Part shown: positions 19,822-32,141 of the stretch, in pieces
How the letters are laid out: each line of letters begins with the position of its first letter
How positions within the stretch are numbered: the first letter of the stretch is position 1
From: Rhodoferax sediminis
GTDB lineage: Bacteria; Pseudomonadota; Gammaproteobacteria; Burkholderiales; Burkholderiaceae_C
Direction of reading: 5' to 3'
Length of the DNA stretch: 64,000 nucleotides
Assembly: GCF_006970865.1 (NCBI RefSeq)
Contig: NZ_CP035503.1
Span: 819,001 to 883,000 of the forward strand
Notes under the pieces: generated by a model
What the model saw: the letters and a program-made list of their open reading frames with translations, nothing else
The model's database searches: none
Told to the model about the DNA's origin: nothing
Program-made: the position numbers and the translations under genes

Positions 19822-20151
19822 CTACTGCGGCTCGGGGTTGATGTGGACCTTGAGCCGGATGGCGCTGACCTCCCAGCCCTGGCTGCGCAAGTGGGACTGA
19901 AGCGAAGGCAGCAACTGCCTGAGCTTGGCTGCCGCCGCATTGCTCTGAACCAGCAGGCACCACGTTTCTCCGTCAATGGGCCCCGGTTTGATGGCACTGC
20001 GCAGCGCCTCGGGAATGAGGCGCTCGATCGCTTTGAGGCGCTCACCCGAATCGCGCGCGAGTTCGCTCAAGCGGGCCAGCGTCGGCGATTCCTGCGCCGC
20101 CTGCTGCAGCGAGACGGCGCGGTGAGGGCGGTTCACGGGTGGCGTGGCCAC
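19822..20151 (-). CDS. DUF721 / DciA-like protein
   Basis: The 109-residue protein matches the DUF721 family: a helical N-terminal part with LSELARDSGERLKAIERLIP, then a beta-rich region WCLLVQSNAAAAKLRQLLP and a short basic/proline end. Family members called DciA load the replicative helicase DnaB in bacteria that lack DnaC. Position next to secA is common in betaproteobacteria. The helicase-loader role is inferred from the family, not from catalytic residues. Confidence 0.75.
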   Translation of the reverse strand: MATPPVNRPHRAVSLQQAAQESPTLARLSELARDSGERLKAIERLIPEALRSAIKPGPIDGETWCLLVQSNAAAAKLRQLLPSLQSHLRSQGWEVSAIRLKVHINPEPQ

Positions 20152-20434
20152 GGATCGTCAAGAGGCTTCATGAGCCCTCGATTATCGTGGCCACAACGCT
20201 TTTGAAGGAAGATGGAGTCTGCCAGCGCCGAAAAAGACCGATGCCGCGATGGCAGCGTGAGCGGCCACGGCAGGCGCCAGCCGGCACAAAGGTAAAATCC
20301 AAGGTTTGGTCAACGCTGTAGCTGCCCCGCCATCGTTGCATTTTGCAGCCGCGACCCCACCTGAATCCACCAACATATTAGGGATTTCGGTCGCCTTGCA
20401 GGCCATGACGGGCCCGCAGAGCGGTCTCGCATTC

Positions 20435-23230
<2,796 letters not shown>

Positions 23231-23260
23231 CCGGGTCAGCGCGTATTTGGAGAGCCATCC

Positions 23261-24490
23261 ATGCCCGTCAATCTGACTGCTCCCGATCCCGCCGACCTGC
23301 ACCCGATTGCCGGCGTACGCCTCGGTGTGACCGAGGCCGCTATCCGCAAGGCGCACCGCAAGGACCTCACCGTCGTGTTGATCGACGCCGGCGCCAGCGT
23401 CGCAGGGGTGTTCACGCAGAACCGCTTTTGCGCGGCGCCGGTGCAGGTGTGCCGTGAGCATCTGGCCGGGGGTCAGGGGATTCGCGCCCTGCTGATCAAC
23501 ACGGGCAACGCCAATGCCGGCACCGGCGAGGACGGACTGGCGCGCGCCCGTGCCAGCTGCATGGCGCTGGCGCGCCAGCTGTCGCTGGAACCGGAGCAGG
23601 TCCTGCCGTTTTCCACGGGCGTGATCATGGAGTCGCTGCCGCTGGAGCGCATCGAGGCCGGCCTGCCGGGCGCCCTGGCGGATGCCCGGGCCGACCACTG
23701 GGTGCGCGCGGCCGAGAGCATCATGACCACCGATACGGTGCCTAAGGCCTTCAGCGCGCAGGTCATGATAGGCGGCGCGAAGGTCAGCATCAGCGGCATC
23801 GCCAAGGGCGCGGGCATGATCCGGCCGAACATGGCGACCATGCTCGGCTTCATCGCCACCGATGCCTGCGTCGATCAGGCCGTGCTGCGGCCAATGGTCA
23901 AGGCACTGGCCGAGGGCTCGTTCAACCGCATCACGATCGATGGCGACACCTCCACCAACGATTCGTTCGTGGTGATCGCCAGCAACAAGGCGGCGCATGC
24001 GCCCATCACTTCTCTCGACAGCCTGGATGGCCGTGCGCTGCAGGCCGCCATCGCCGGTGTGGCACAAAAACTGGCGCAAGCCATTGTGCGTGATGGGGAG
24101 GGCGCTACCAAATTTATAGCGATCCAGGTGGAAGGCGGCAAGACCGGCGAGGAATGCCGCCAGGTGGCCTACGCTATTGCACACTCGCCGCTGGTCAAGA
24201 CGGCCTTCTTTGCGAGCGACCCGAATCTGGGCCGCATCCTGGCCGCGGTCGGCTACGCTGGCATCGACGACCTGGACCAGACCAAGATCGACCTGTACCT
24301 GGACGACGTGCATGTCGCCGCGCAAGGCGGGCGCAACCCGGCGTACCGCGAAGAAGACGGCCAGCGCGTCATGAAGCAAAGCGAAATCGTGGTGCGGGTG
24401 GTGCTGGGCCGCGGCAGCGCCACGGACACCGTGTGGACCTGCGATCTGAGCCATGACTATGTGTCGATCAACGCGGACTACCGCTCGTGA
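23261..24490 (+). CDS. argJ: Bifunctional glutamate N-acetyltransferase/ornithine acetyltransferase
   Basis: ArgJ recycles the acetyl group between acetylornithine and glutamate and may also make N-acetylglutamate, driving cyclic arginine synthesis. The 409-residue precursor self-cleaves; the conserved site is in [15 protein letters not shown], where the Thr becomes the new N-terminal nucleophile. KGAGMIRP and [10 protein letters not shown] are also typical. A short dispersed repeat is read in frame (24078-24121). The stop overlaps the GTG of the next gene. Confidence 0.96.
   Translation: MPVNLTAPDPADLHPIAGVRLGVTEAAIRKAHRKDLTVVLIDAGASVAGVFTQNRFCAAPVQVCREHLAGGQGIRALLINTGNANAGTGEDGLARARASCMALARQLSLEPEQVLPFSTGVIMESLPLERIEAGLPGALADARADHWVRAAESIMTTDTVPKAFSAQVMIGGAKVSISGIAKGAGMIRPNMATMLGFIATDACVDQAVLRPMVKALAEGSFNRITIDGDTSTNDSFVVIASNKAAHAPITSLDSLDGRALQAAIAGVAQKLAQAIVRDGEGATKFIAIQVEGGKTGEECRQVAYAIAHSPLVKTAFFASDPNLGRILAAVGYAGIDDLDQTKIDLYLDDVHVAAQGGRNPAYREEDGQRVMKQSEIVVRVVLGRGSATDTVWTCDLSHDYVSINADYRS
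24078..24121 (+). repeat. Short dispersed repeat, copy 7 (inside argJ)
   Basis: The copy reads from aagccattgtgcg to gcgctaccaaatttatagcg and keeps the argJ frame. It forms a visible AT-rich island in an otherwise GC-rich gene. Confidence 0.55.
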
Positions 24491-25440
24491 ACGAAAACCT
24501 TGAACGCCTGATCCTGCGCGCCGAGCAGCTCATGACCCGCATCGAGGCGGCGCTGCCCCAGCCCTTCTCGCCCCCCGACTGGAGCACCGCCATCGCCTGG
24601 CGCTACCGCAGACGCCATTCAGGCCATGGCCTGCTGACGCCTGTGCGCCATGTCGGTGCGATCAGCCTGGATGACCTGAAAGAAATCGACGGGCAGAAAG
24701 AGAAAATCCGGCTCAACACCCTGCATTTCGTGCAGGGCAAGCCGGCCAACAACGTGTTGCTGACGGGGGCGCGCGGGACCGGCAAGTCATCGCTCATCAA
24801 GGCCTGCCTGAACGCCTACTCAAGACAGGGCCTGCGCCTGATCGAAGTCGACAAGACCGACATGATCGACCTGCCCGACATCGTGGACGTGGTGGCGCAG
24901 CGGCCTGAAAAATTCATCGTGTTCTGCGATGACCTGAGTTTTGACGAGGGCGAGCCCGGCTACAAGGCCCTCAAGTCCACACTGGACGGCTCGGTGGCCG
25001 CGGCCACGCCCAATGTGCTGATCTATGCCACCAGCAACCGGCGCCACCTGCTGCCCGAGTACATGAAGGAAAACCTCACCTACACCCACACCGAGGATGG
25101 CGAGGTGCACCCCGGCGAGGTGGTGGAGGAGAAGATTTCGCTGTCCGAGCGCTTTGGCCTGTGGGTCAGCTTTTACCCGTTCAACCAGGATGAGTACCTT
25201 GCCATCGTGGCGCAGTGGCTGTCCTCGTTTGGCGTGAGCGCGCAGGCCATTGCCGCGGCGCGCGCCGAATCACTGGTCTGGGCGCTCGAGCGGGGTTCGC
25301 GCAGCGGCCGGGTGGCCTACCAGTTTGCGCGCGACTATGCGGGGCGAAATAGCCCCCCTGCTTCGCACGCCGTGTCGTCGCTGCCCCCCGAGGGGGCCGT
25401 GGGCGCCTTGGGGCCGCCCGGCGGCGCCCGGTCGGCATGA
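24487..25440 (+). CDS. DUF815-type AAA ATPase
   Basis: The 317-residue protein is a P-loop ATPase with Walker A in [10 protein letters not shown], a Walker B-like [13 protein letters not shown] and a sensor-like [14 protein letters not shown]. This set matches DUF815 ATPases of unknown substrate. It starts with GTG, overlapping argJ by four bases, and overlaps mutT at its end (ATGA). About 30 C-terminal residues (from about 288) are encoded by a GC-rich dispersed repeat and are unlikely to be part of the original fold. Confidence 0.88.
   Translation: MNENLERLILRAEQLMTRIEAALPQPFSPPDWSTAIAWRYRRRHSGHGLLTPVRHVGAISLDDLKEIDGQKEKIRLNTLHFVQGKPANNVLLTGARGTGKSSLIKACLNAYSRQGLRLIEVDKTDMIDLPDIVDVVAQRPEKFIVFCDDLSFDEGEPGYKALKSTLDGSVAAATPNVLIYATSNRRHLLPEYMKENLTYTHTEDGEVHPGEVVEEKISLSERFGLWVSFYPFNQDEYLAIVAQWLSSFGVSAQAIAAARAESLVWALERGSRSGRVAYQFARDYAGRNSPPASHAVSSLPPEGAVGALGPPGGARSA
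25348..25431 (+). repeat. GC-rich dispersed repeat, copy C (encodes a protein tail)
   Basis: The copy shares gctgccccccgaggggg and cgccttggggccgcccggc with the copies at 6854 and 18314. Here it is translated as the C-terminal tail of the DUF815 ATPase and ends just before the mutT start codon. Confidence 0.6.
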
Positions 25441-25925
25441 GTTCAGTGCTGGTCGCCGACGCGGATCGCCCGCGTGAGGGCAGCGCCAGCCGCGCCGTGG
25501 TCGATGTCGCCGTCGGGGTGTTGATTCAGCCGGACGGTGACTTCCTGCTGACCTCGCGCCCGCCGGGCAAGGTGTACGAGGGCTATTGGGAGTTTCCGGG
25601 TGGCAAGCTGGAGCCGGGTGAAACCGTCGAGCAGGCCTTGCGCCGCGAGTTGCACGAGGAACTCGGTATTGCCGTCGGCGCCGTCGTGCCCTGGAGGGTG
25701 GAACTGGTGGACTACCCGCACGCGCTGGTGCGGCTGAACTTCTGCAAGGTATTCGAGTGGGCCGGTGAGCTGCAAATGCGCGAGGGCCAGTCGTTTGCCT
25801 GGCAGCGGCTACCGGTGCGCGTGGCGCCCGTGCTGGTCGGCACCGTACCCGTACTGGGCTGGCTGGCGCGCGAGCGCCAATTCGAAGGTGCTACACATTT
25901 GGTAGCTGATAGACGACACCCATAA
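25437..25925 (+). CDS. mutT: MutT-like Nudix hydrolase (8-oxo-dGTP diphosphatase)
   Basis: MutT removes oxidised guanine nucleotides from the pool. The 162-residue protein carries a full Nudix box (GGKLEPGETVEQALRREL followed by HEELGI) and the MutT-type lead-in LTSRPPGKVYEGYWEFPG. The ATG overlaps the stop of the ATPase gene. The last residues (about ATHLVADRRHP) come from an inverted copy of the short dispersed repeat, which also covers the stop codon. Downstream lies yacG on the other strand. Confidence 0.9.
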   Translation: MSSVLVADADRPREGSASRAVVDVAVGVLIQPDGDFLLTSRPPGKVYEGYWEFPGGKLEPGETVEQALRRELHEELGIAVGAVVPWRVELVDYPHALVRLNFCKVFEWAGELQMREGQSFAWQRLPVRVAPVLVGTVPVLGWLARERQFEGATHLVADRRHP

Positions 25926-25935
25926 AGGGCTACAG
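25889..25935 (-). repeat. Short dispersed repeat, copy 8 (inverted, mutT 3' end)
   Basis: Read on the minus strand this is tgtagccctttatgggtg followed by gctaccaaatgtgtagca. It is the only copy found in this orientation and it provides the last codons and stop of mutT. Confidence 0.6.
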
Positions 25936-25946
25936 CCACTTTTCTC

Positions 25947-26159
25947 TCAAGAATCGTCGCGCCTGGCATCGCCAAAAACGGCGTCGTCCGGCGCATCCTG
26001 CGTCGGCATGCGAAAGCGCTCGCTGGCCCAGGCGCCCAGGTCCATGTTTTTGCAGCGCTCGCTGCAAAAGGGCCGGTACCGGTTGCTGGGCGCGTAAACG
26101 CTGTCGCCGCCGCAGGTCGGGCAGGTCACGAGTTTGGGGGGTGGGCTGGCCTGTTGCAT
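25947..26159 (-). CDS. yacG: DNA gyrase inhibitor / zinc-binding protein YacG
   Basis: YacG is a small zinc protein that inhibits gyrase in E. coli. The 70-residue protein has the four zinc cysteines in CPTCGG and FCSERCKNMDLG, with the typical DLGAWASERFRMP segment. Position beside zapD and coaE is the normal arrangement. The acidic and basic residues at the C terminus are not diagnostic. Confidence 0.93.
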   Translation of the reverse strand: MQQASPPPKLVTCPTCGGDSVYAPSNRYRPFCSERCKNMDLGAWASERFRMPTQDAPDDAVFGDARRDDS

Positions 26160-26193
26160 GGCAGCGGCGCGGTTCAGGTGGTTTGACGCGATT

Positions 26194-26976
26194 TCAGGAA
26201 CACAGGGTCATTTCGAAGGCGGTGTCGTCGCTGCTGGCGTGCAGCCGGTCATCGGCTTCATGGCGCATCAGGCGTACCGACACCATCAGCCGGTTGCCGC
26301 TGATTTCGGGGACCAGGCCCAGGGCGGGGTCGATGCGCAGGCGCATCAGCTGGAAGGTGCGGCCCTGCGGCAGGTTTTGCTGGAACTGACCGGCGCTGGC
26401 CACCACTTTTTGCGGCACGCCGGACTCGCGCAGCAATTTGAGCAGCCGGTGAATGGACTCGGCCAGCGGGCCCAGCGTGGTGGCCCAGCGCTCCAGGTCG
26501 GCCCGGCGTGTGTTTGCATCCTTGTGCTGCCACGCATAATAGGCCGGCAGGTCGAATTCGCAGGTGCCGCCCGGGATGCCGACACGACTGCGGATGCTCA
26601 TGAGCCAGTCGTTTTCGGTGAGCGATTGGCCGGCCTTGCCGGGCAGGTTGTTGACGGCCGAAAAACAGGCATCGAGTTCCCCCACCACGTGGTCCAGCAC
26701 CGACTCGGCGATTGCCGGGTTGCCGCGGTAGCTGTTCAGCGTCTGCTTTTGCTTCTCGAGATCGCGCATCACGTCCGACTTGAGGTCGGCCCGCGTCGCC
26801 ACATCCATCACCTCGAAGATGGTGGTCAGGGCGTAATGGTGGTCGAGGGGGTGGTCGCGCGGAACCAGCTCGCCCAGGCGGCGAAACAGGTGTTCAAGAC
26901 GCAGATAGGTGCGTATGCGTTCGTTGAAGGGGTATTCGTACAGTATCACGCTTGCGGGTTCCAGTGCTTCAATCAT
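26194..26976 (-). CDS. zapD: Cell division protein ZapD
   Basis: ZapD binds the C terminus of FtsZ and bundles its filaments at the division ring. The 260-residue protein has the conserved N terminus ILYEYPFNERIRTYLRLEH, the alpha-helical domain (LEHLFRRLGEL, DVATRADLKSDVMRDLEKQK) and the beta-domain end. It overlaps coaE by four bases and precedes yacG, the standard zapD cluster. Confidence 0.94.
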   Translation of the reverse strand: MIEALEPASVILYEYPFNERIRTYLRLEHLFRRLGELVPRDHPLDHHYALTTIFEVMDVATRADLKSDVMRDLEKQKQTLNSYRGNPAIAESVLDHVVGELDACFSAVNNLPGKAGQSLTENDWLMSIRSRVGIPGGTCEFDLPAYYAWQHKDANTRRADLERWATTLGPLAESIHRLLKLLRESGVPQKVVASAGQFQQNLPQGRTFQLMRLRIDPALGLVPEISGNRLMVSVRLMRHEADDRLHASSDDTAFEMTLCS

Positions 26977-27581
26977 AGCCCGAAGCGCGGCGCGATTTGC
27001 AGCACCTGGGCACGCAGCAGCGCCAGCGGCAAATTGTCGTTGGCGATCACCATGTCGGCCGCGGCCAGGCGCTGCAGGCGCGGGGCCTGGGCGGCAATGA
27101 TCTGCTCTACCGCACTGCGGCTCAGCTTGCTGCGTGCCATCACGCGCTCAATCTGCGTCTCGGCGGTGCAGTCGAGCACCAGCACCCAATCCAGGTGCTG
27201 GCGCCAGCGTCCCGATTCGACCAGCAGGGGAATGTCGAAGACGATGCAGCGGCGCCCCGTGCGAATGGCCGCGTCGGCCTGGCGCTGTGTTTCCTGCCCG
27301 ACGAGCGGATGAACGATGGCCTCCAGGCGGCGTTTGGCGCTGGCGTCGGCAAAGGCCAGCTCACGCATGCGGTCGCGGTCGAGCGCACCCTGCGGCGTGA
27401 TGAAGTCGCTGCCGAATTCCGTGGCGATCGGGCCGATGGCAGCGCCGGCCGGCAGCGTCACACTGCGTGCGATAGCGTCGGCATCGATGATGGCCGCACC
27501 GAGGTCGGCCAGTATCTGTGCGACCGTACTCTTGCCGCTGCCGATGCCGCCCGTGAGCCCGAGTCGGGTGACTGCGGTCAT
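26973..27581 (-). CDS. coaE: Dephospho-CoA kinase
   Basis: CoaE phosphorylates dephospho-CoA, the last step of coenzyme A synthesis. The 202-residue P-loop protein has LGLTGGIGSGKST (Walker A), the substrate loop IIDADAIARSV and FDIPLLVESGRW. The ATG used is where family similarity begins; an upstream in-frame start would add 14 unrelated residues. pilD lies four bases upstream, so the gene is translated with the pilus genes. Confidence 0.96.
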   Translation of the reverse strand: MTAVTRLGLTGGIGSGKSTVAQILADLGAAIIDADAIARSVTLPAGAAIGPIATEFGSDFITPQGALDRDRMRELAFADASAKRRLEAIVHPLVGQETQRQADAAIRTGRRCIVFDIPLLVESGRWRQHLDWVLVLDCTAETQIERVMARSKLSRSAVEQIIAAQAPRLQRLAAADMVIANDNLPLALLRAQVLQIAPRFGL

Positions 27582-27585
27582 GGCG

Positions 27586-28428
27586 TTACAACCCCACGAC
27601 GTGAAGGATCGATTGCGGCCCAAAAACCATGGCGGTCAGGCCGGCGCCTGCCAGGAAAGGGCCGAACGGCACATAGCCGCCTTCGCGCAGCCCGCTCGAA
27701 AACTTCAGGGCGATGCCGACGACGGCGCCAATCACCGACGCCATCAGGATGATGGGCACCAGCGCCTGCCAGCCAAACCAGGCCCCGAGCGCCGCGAACA
27801 GCTTGAAGTCGCCGTAACCCATGCCTTCCTTGCCGGTGATCAGTTTGAAAATCCAGTAAATCAGCCACAGCGAAAGATAGCCCGCCGCGGCGCCCCAGAT
27901 CGCGCTCACCAGCGGCACGTCGGTCCACTGCAGCGCCGCGGCGAGCAGCCCAGCCCACAAGAGTGGCAGCGTGATGTCGTCGGGCAGCAGCGTGGTATCC
28001 CAGTCGATAAACGCCAGCGCGACGATGGCGCCCGAGAAGCCACACCAGACGAGGCCCGTCAGTGTGGCGCCCCAGTGCCAGATGCACCAGTAAAACAGCG
28101 CTCCGGTGGCCAGTTCCACCAGCGGATAACGCAGGCTGATGGGCACGGTGCAGTTCGAGCATTTGCCACGCAAAAAAAGATAACTCAGGACAGGGATGTT
28201 CTCGTACCAACGGATCTGGTGGCCGCACTGCTGGCAGCGCGAGCGCGGCACCATCAGGTTGAAGGGTTGCCCCTCGACCGCCTCCTTGCCCGAGATCTCC
28301 GCGCATTCGGCCGCCCATTGCGCCTCCAGCATCTTGGGCAGGCGATAGATCACCACGTTGAGAAAACTGCCCAGCAGCAAGCCGATCACGCCGCCAAGTG
28401 CGGCGTCAAACCATTGCGAGACCAGCAT
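27586..28428 (-). CDS. pilD: Type IV prepilin peptidase / N-methyltransferase
   Basis: PilD cleaves the leader of type IV prepilins and methylates the new N terminus. The 280-residue polytopic protein has an N-terminal methyltransferase region with two CxxC pairs (CQQC and CSNC), GSFLNVVIYRLP, and the two catalytic aspartates in FIDWDTTLLPD and GYGDFKL. About seven to eight membrane helices are visible. Start and pilC stop share one base. Confidence 0.96.
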   Translation of the reverse strand: MLVSQWFDAALGGVIGLLLGSFLNVVIYRLPKMLEAQWAAECAEISGKEAVEGQPFNLMVPRSRCQQCGHQIRWYENIPVLSYLFLRGKCSNCTVPISLRYPLVELATGALFYWCIWHWGATLTGLVWCGFSGAIVALAFIDWDTTLLPDDITLPLLWAGLLAAALQWTDVPLVSAIWGAAAGYLSLWLIYWIFKLITGKEGMGYGDFKLFAALGAWFGWQALVPIILMASVIGAVVGIALKFSSGLREGGYVPFGPFLAGAGLTAMVFGPQSILHVVGL

Positions 28429-29645
28429 CAGACAACCTGGCCCAGCTTGAAGATCGGCAGGTACATGGAGATCACGATGCCACCGATGATGACGCCCAGG
28501 ACCACGATGATGATGGGCTCCATCAGGCTGGACAGGCCGGCCACCATGTCGTCCACCTCGGCCTCGTAAAAATCAGCTGCCTTGCTCAGCATGTGGTCGA
28601 TGGAGCCGGATTCTTCGCCAATGGCGCACATCTGCAGCACCATGCTCGGAAACAGGTTCGCGTTGCCCATGGCCGCGGTCAGGCTGGTGCCGGTGGAGAC
28701 TTCCTGCTGGATTTTTTCCGTCGCCAGGGCGTACACCGAATTGCCCGAAGCACCGCCCACCGAGTCGAGCGCTTCCACCAGCGGGACACCGGCCGCGAAC
28801 ATGGTGGCCAGCGTGCGGGTCCAGCGCGCGATACAGGATTTTTCGACCAGGGCGCCGAAAATCGGCAGCTTGAGCATCAGCCGGTCCATGAACATCTGCA
28901 CTTTTTCGTTGCGCTTCCAGGCCTGCATGAAAAAGTACAGGCCGCCGCCGAGGCCGCCAAAAATCAGCCACCAATACGAGACGAAAAATTCGCTGATGGC
29001 GATCACCACCAGCGTGGGCGCCGGCAGATCGGCGCCAAAGGAGCTGAACACCTGCTTGAACGCCGGAATCACGAAAATCATGATCACGGCCACCACCACA
29101 AATGCCACCACCAGCACCGAGATCGGGTACATCAGCGCGGACTTGATCTTGGACTTGATGGCCTCGGTTTTTTCCATGTAGACCGCCAGCCGGTCCAGCA
29201 ACTGCTCCAGGATACCGGCGGCCTCGCCTGCTTCGACCAGGTTGCAGTAGAGGTTGTCGAAATACATCGGAAACTTGCGGAACGCCGCGCTCAGCGAGGT
29301 ACCGGTCTCGACGTCGGTGCGGATGTCGTTGAGCAGCTTGGTGACGCTGACATTCGGGTTGCCGCGCCCGACGATGTCGAAGGCCTGCAGCAGTGGCACG
29401 CCGGCCTTCATCATGGTGGCGAGCTGGCGCGTGAAAATCGCCATGTCTTTCGGGCGGATGCGCTTGCCCGCGCGCATCTTGCGCTTCTTGATTTTGTTGG
29501 CCAGGACCCCCTGCCGGCGCAGGGACGCCTGCACCTGGTTTTCGCCGGCGGCACGGGTCTCGCCGCGAACCTGCTTGCCATTACGATCCTTGCCTTCCCA
29601 TTCGAAGACAAATTCCTTGATGTTCTTGGTCGCTGCAGTCGCCAT
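28428..29645 (-). CDS. pilC: Type IV pilus inner-membrane platform protein PilC
   Basis: PilC is the membrane platform on which the PilB motor acts. The 405-residue protein has the two repeated GSPII_F domains (about residues 70-190 and 270-400), with typical FTRQLATMMKAGVPLLQAFD and WTRTLATMFAAGVPLVEALD segments, and three membrane helices. Gene order pilB-pilC-pilD is conserved. Confidence 0.96.
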   Translation of the reverse strand: MATAATKNIKEFVFEWEGKDRNGKQVRGETRAAGENQVQASLRRQGVLANKIKKRKMRAGKRIRPKDMAIFTRQLATMMKAGVPLLQAFDIVGRGNPNVSVTKLLNDIRTDVETGTSLSAAFRKFPMYFDNLYCNLVEAGEAAGILEQLLDRLAVYMEKTEAIKSKIKSALMYPISVLVVAFVVVAVIMIFVIPAFKQVFSSFGADLPAPTLVVIAISEFFVSYWWLIFGGLGGGLYFFMQAWKRNEKVQMFMDRLMLKLPIFGALVEKSCIARWTRTLATMFAAGVPLVEALDSVGGASGNSVYALATEKIQQEVSTGTSLTAAMGNANLFPSMVLQMCAIGEESGSIDHMLSKAADFYEAEVDDMVAGLSSLMEPIIIVVLGVIIGGIVISMYLPIFKLGQVV

Positions 29646-29667
29646 AGGTCCCTTTGGGTCTTCCCTG

Positions 29668-31404
29668 TTATTCGTTCGTCACGGCCAGCACTTCCTCCAG
29701 CGAGGTCATGCCCATTTTGACCTTGTGCAGGCCCGACTGGCGCAACGAGCGCACACCTTCGCGCTCGGCCTGCTCGGCAATTTCCAGGGCGCTGCCATCG
29801 CGCAGGATGATGCGCTGAATTTCTTCGCTCACCGGCATGACCTGGTAGATGCCGACGCGACCCTTGTAGCCGTTGTTGCACGCCGCGCACCCGACCGGCT
29901 TGTAAGGGGTCCACGAGCCGTCGACCTCGTCGTCCCTGAAGCCGGCGTCCACGAGTGTTTCATGCGGGATGTCAACCGGCGCTTTGCAGGCCACGCAGAG
30001 CCGGCGCGCGAGCCGCTGGGCCGTGATCAAAATGACGCTGGAGGCGATGTTGAACGGGGCGATGCCCATGTTGCGCATGCGCGTGAGCGTGGATGGCGCA
30101 TCGTTGGTGTGCAGCGTGGACAGCACCAGATGGCCGGTCTGTGCCGCCTTGATAGAAATGTCGGCGGTTTCCAGGTCGCGGATTTCGCCGACCATGATGA
30201 TGTCCGGATCCTGGCGCAAAAACGACTTGAGGGCGACCGCAAAGGTCAGTCCCGCCTTCTCGTTGACGTTGACCTGGTTGACGCCCGGCAGGTTGATTTC
30301 AGAAGGGTCTTCGGCCGTGGCGATGTTCACGCCCGGCTTGTTGAGCATGTTCAGGCAGGTGTACAGCGACACGGTCTTGCCCGAGCCGGTCGGCCCCGTG
30401 ACCAGCACCATGCCGTAGGGGCGGCTGATGGCCTTGAGCAGCCGCTCTTTTTCCTCCGGCTCATAGCCCAGCGCCTCAATGCCGAGCTTGGCGCTGCTGG
30501 GGTCGAGGATACGGATCACGATCTTTTCGCCGAACAGCGTGGGCAGCGTGCTGACCCGGAAGTCGATCACGCGGTCGGCCCCGATCTTGAGCTTCATGCG
30601 CCCGTCCTGCGGCACCCGCTTCTCGGAGATATCCATGCGCGAGATCACCTTGATGCGCGATGCCAGCTTGTCCTTGATGGCCACAGGGGGCGCTGCGATT
30701 TCACGCAACTCGCCGTCGATGCGAAAGCGCACGCGGTAGGCGTGCTCGTACGGCTCGAAATGCAGGTCGGAGGCGCGCATGCTGAAGGCATCCAGCAGCA
30801 TCTTGTGCAGGAACTTGACGACCGGTGCGTCTTCGACTTCCGCGACGGTGGCCTCGCTGCTGTCGGGATTGGCGGCCTCCATCGTGGCTTCGTCAAATTC
30901 GAAGTCCTCGCCAATGATGTTGTCCATGGCCTCGGCCGCCGTCGTCGCGTTGGCCTCCACCATTCTCGACAGCTTGTCGTACTCGGCAATCACCCAGTCC
31001 ACGCCGAGCTGGGTCGCAAACTTGATCTTTTCGGCGGCTTGCTGGTCCGATGGATCGGCAGTCGCCACAATCAGGCGGTTACCGCGCCGGCTCAGCACGA
31101 CCACGCGGTAGTCTTGGCAAATTTTGGCGTCAAGCAGCCCTTTGGGCAGGCGCTGCGTATCGATGGCATCCAGATCCAGCAAAGCCGCTGCGTAGGCGGT
31201 CGACATGGTGTGCGCCAGATCCGAGGCAGAAACCGCACCGGAGCCCGTCAACTCGGCAATGAAGCTGGTGCGGCCGGTCTGCGACTTGCGAAAGATTTCC
31301 TCGGCTGATTTTTGTCCAAGCTTTCCTGCGGAAACGAGCGTGCGTCCCAGCCCCGGCAAAGCCATGGTGGACGTTTCCTTGGGAATTGAATCGACGACAG
31401 CCAT
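29668..31404 (-). CDS. pilB: Type IV pilus assembly ATPase PilB
   Basis: PilB is the hexameric ATPase that drives pilus extension. The 578-residue protein has an N-terminal MshEN-like region, Walker A in GPTGSGKTVSLYT, Walker B and Asp-box in IIMVGEIRDLETAD, and a zinc tetracysteine motif (CVACKA and CAACNNGYKG). The ATG used (MAVVDSIPKE) fits the family; 13 upstream in-frame codons do not. It is the first gene of the pilBCD-coaE-zapD-yacG run. Confidence 0.96.
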   Translation of the reverse strand: MAVVDSIPKETSTMALPGLGRTLVSAGKLGQKSAEEIFRKSQTGRTSFIAELTGSGAVSASDLAHTMSTAYAAALLDLDAIDTQRLPKGLLDAKICQDYRVVVLSRRGNRLIVATADPSDQQAAEKIKFATQLGVDWVIAEYDKLSRMVEANATTAAEAMDNIIGEDFEFDEATMEAANPDSSEATVAEVEDAPVVKFLHKMLLDAFSMRASDLHFEPYEHAYRVRFRIDGELREIAAPPVAIKDKLASRIKVISRMDISEKRVPQDGRMKLKIGADRVIDFRVSTLPTLFGEKIVIRILDPSSAKLGIEALGYEPEEKERLLKAISRPYGMVLVTGPTGSGKTVSLYTCLNMLNKPGVNIATAEDPSEINLPGVNQVNVNEKAGLTFAVALKSFLRQDPDIIMVGEIRDLETADISIKAAQTGHLVLSTLHTNDAPSTLTRMRNMGIAPFNIASSVILITAQRLARRLCVACKAPVDIPHETLVDAGFRDDEVDGSWTPYKPVGCAACNNGYKGRVGIYQVMPVSEEIQRIILRDGSALEIAEQAEREGVRSLRQSGLHKVKMGMTSLEEVLAVTNE

Positions 31405-31523
31405 GTCCAGAAAAATGTATTCCAATGTAAGGGGGCTAGTCAATCATCGCCGATTGCCTTGCCACTGTAAATCAGGAAACACAATACGAAAGACCCAGGA
31501 GTTGGCATAAAGGCACAAAAAAA

Positions 31524-32048
31524 TCACGGTTGGCTGGTTTCCGCTCCCACCGCTATCGCATGCGCAGGCAGGCTTGTCGACGATGGTGCCTTCCGGAGAC
31601 GATCGATCAGCGCGCGCGCACCGGCTTCACAAAGGTCGAGCACGCGCTCAAAGCCCTCGACGTTGCCATAGTAAGGGTCGGGAACCTCGCCGCCGTCCGC
31701 GCCTTGGGCGAACTCGAGAAACAGGTGCAGTTTGTGCGCGTATTCGGCAGGGCATAGACGCCGCAGCTCGCTCAGGTTGGCCTGGTCCATCGCCAGGATC
31801 AGGTCATGGCGATCGAAGTCGCGCTCGATCACTTGTCGCGCCCGGCTCATGCCAACCGGGTATCCGCGTGCGGCAAGAACCATTTTGACCCTCGGATCGG
31901 GTGTCTCGCGACGGGCACCGGCATGGGTTCCCGCCGAGTCCACCAGGATGTCGCGCGCCAGGCCCGCTTGCTCTGCCATGTGCAACGTCACCACTTGCGC
32001 CATGGGCGAGCGGCACACATTGCCCATGCAAACCATCAGCAGTTTCAT
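31524..32048 (-). CDS. Low-molecular-weight protein tyrosine phosphatase
   Basis: The 174-residue protein has the catalytic loop VCMGNVCRSPMAQ (Cys-x5-Arg) near the N terminus and the acid motif EVPDPYYGN. Such enzymes dephosphorylate protein tyrosines; in polysaccharide loci they often act on a Wzc-type kinase, but no kinase is adjacent here. An N-terminal extension of 57 codons in the open frame shows no family similarity and is excluded. It diverges from the ABC transporter operon. Confidence 0.93.
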   Translation of the reverse strand: MKLLMVCMGNVCRSPMAQVVTLHMAEQAGLARDILVDSAGTHAGARRETPDPRVKMVLAARGYPVGMSRARQVIERDFDRHDLILAMDQANLSELRRLCPAEYAHKLHLFLEFAQGADGGEVPDPYYGNVEGFERVLDLCEAGARALIDRLRKAPSSTSLPAHAIAVGAETSQP

Positions 32049-32141
32049 CGCGGTGTCCCAAGTTGTTTTCGATACGGGCGGCGACTTCGGATGTGGTAAT
32101 AATTGGCGTTGCTGGTGGGCATAGTTCAATTGGGGCGAAAG

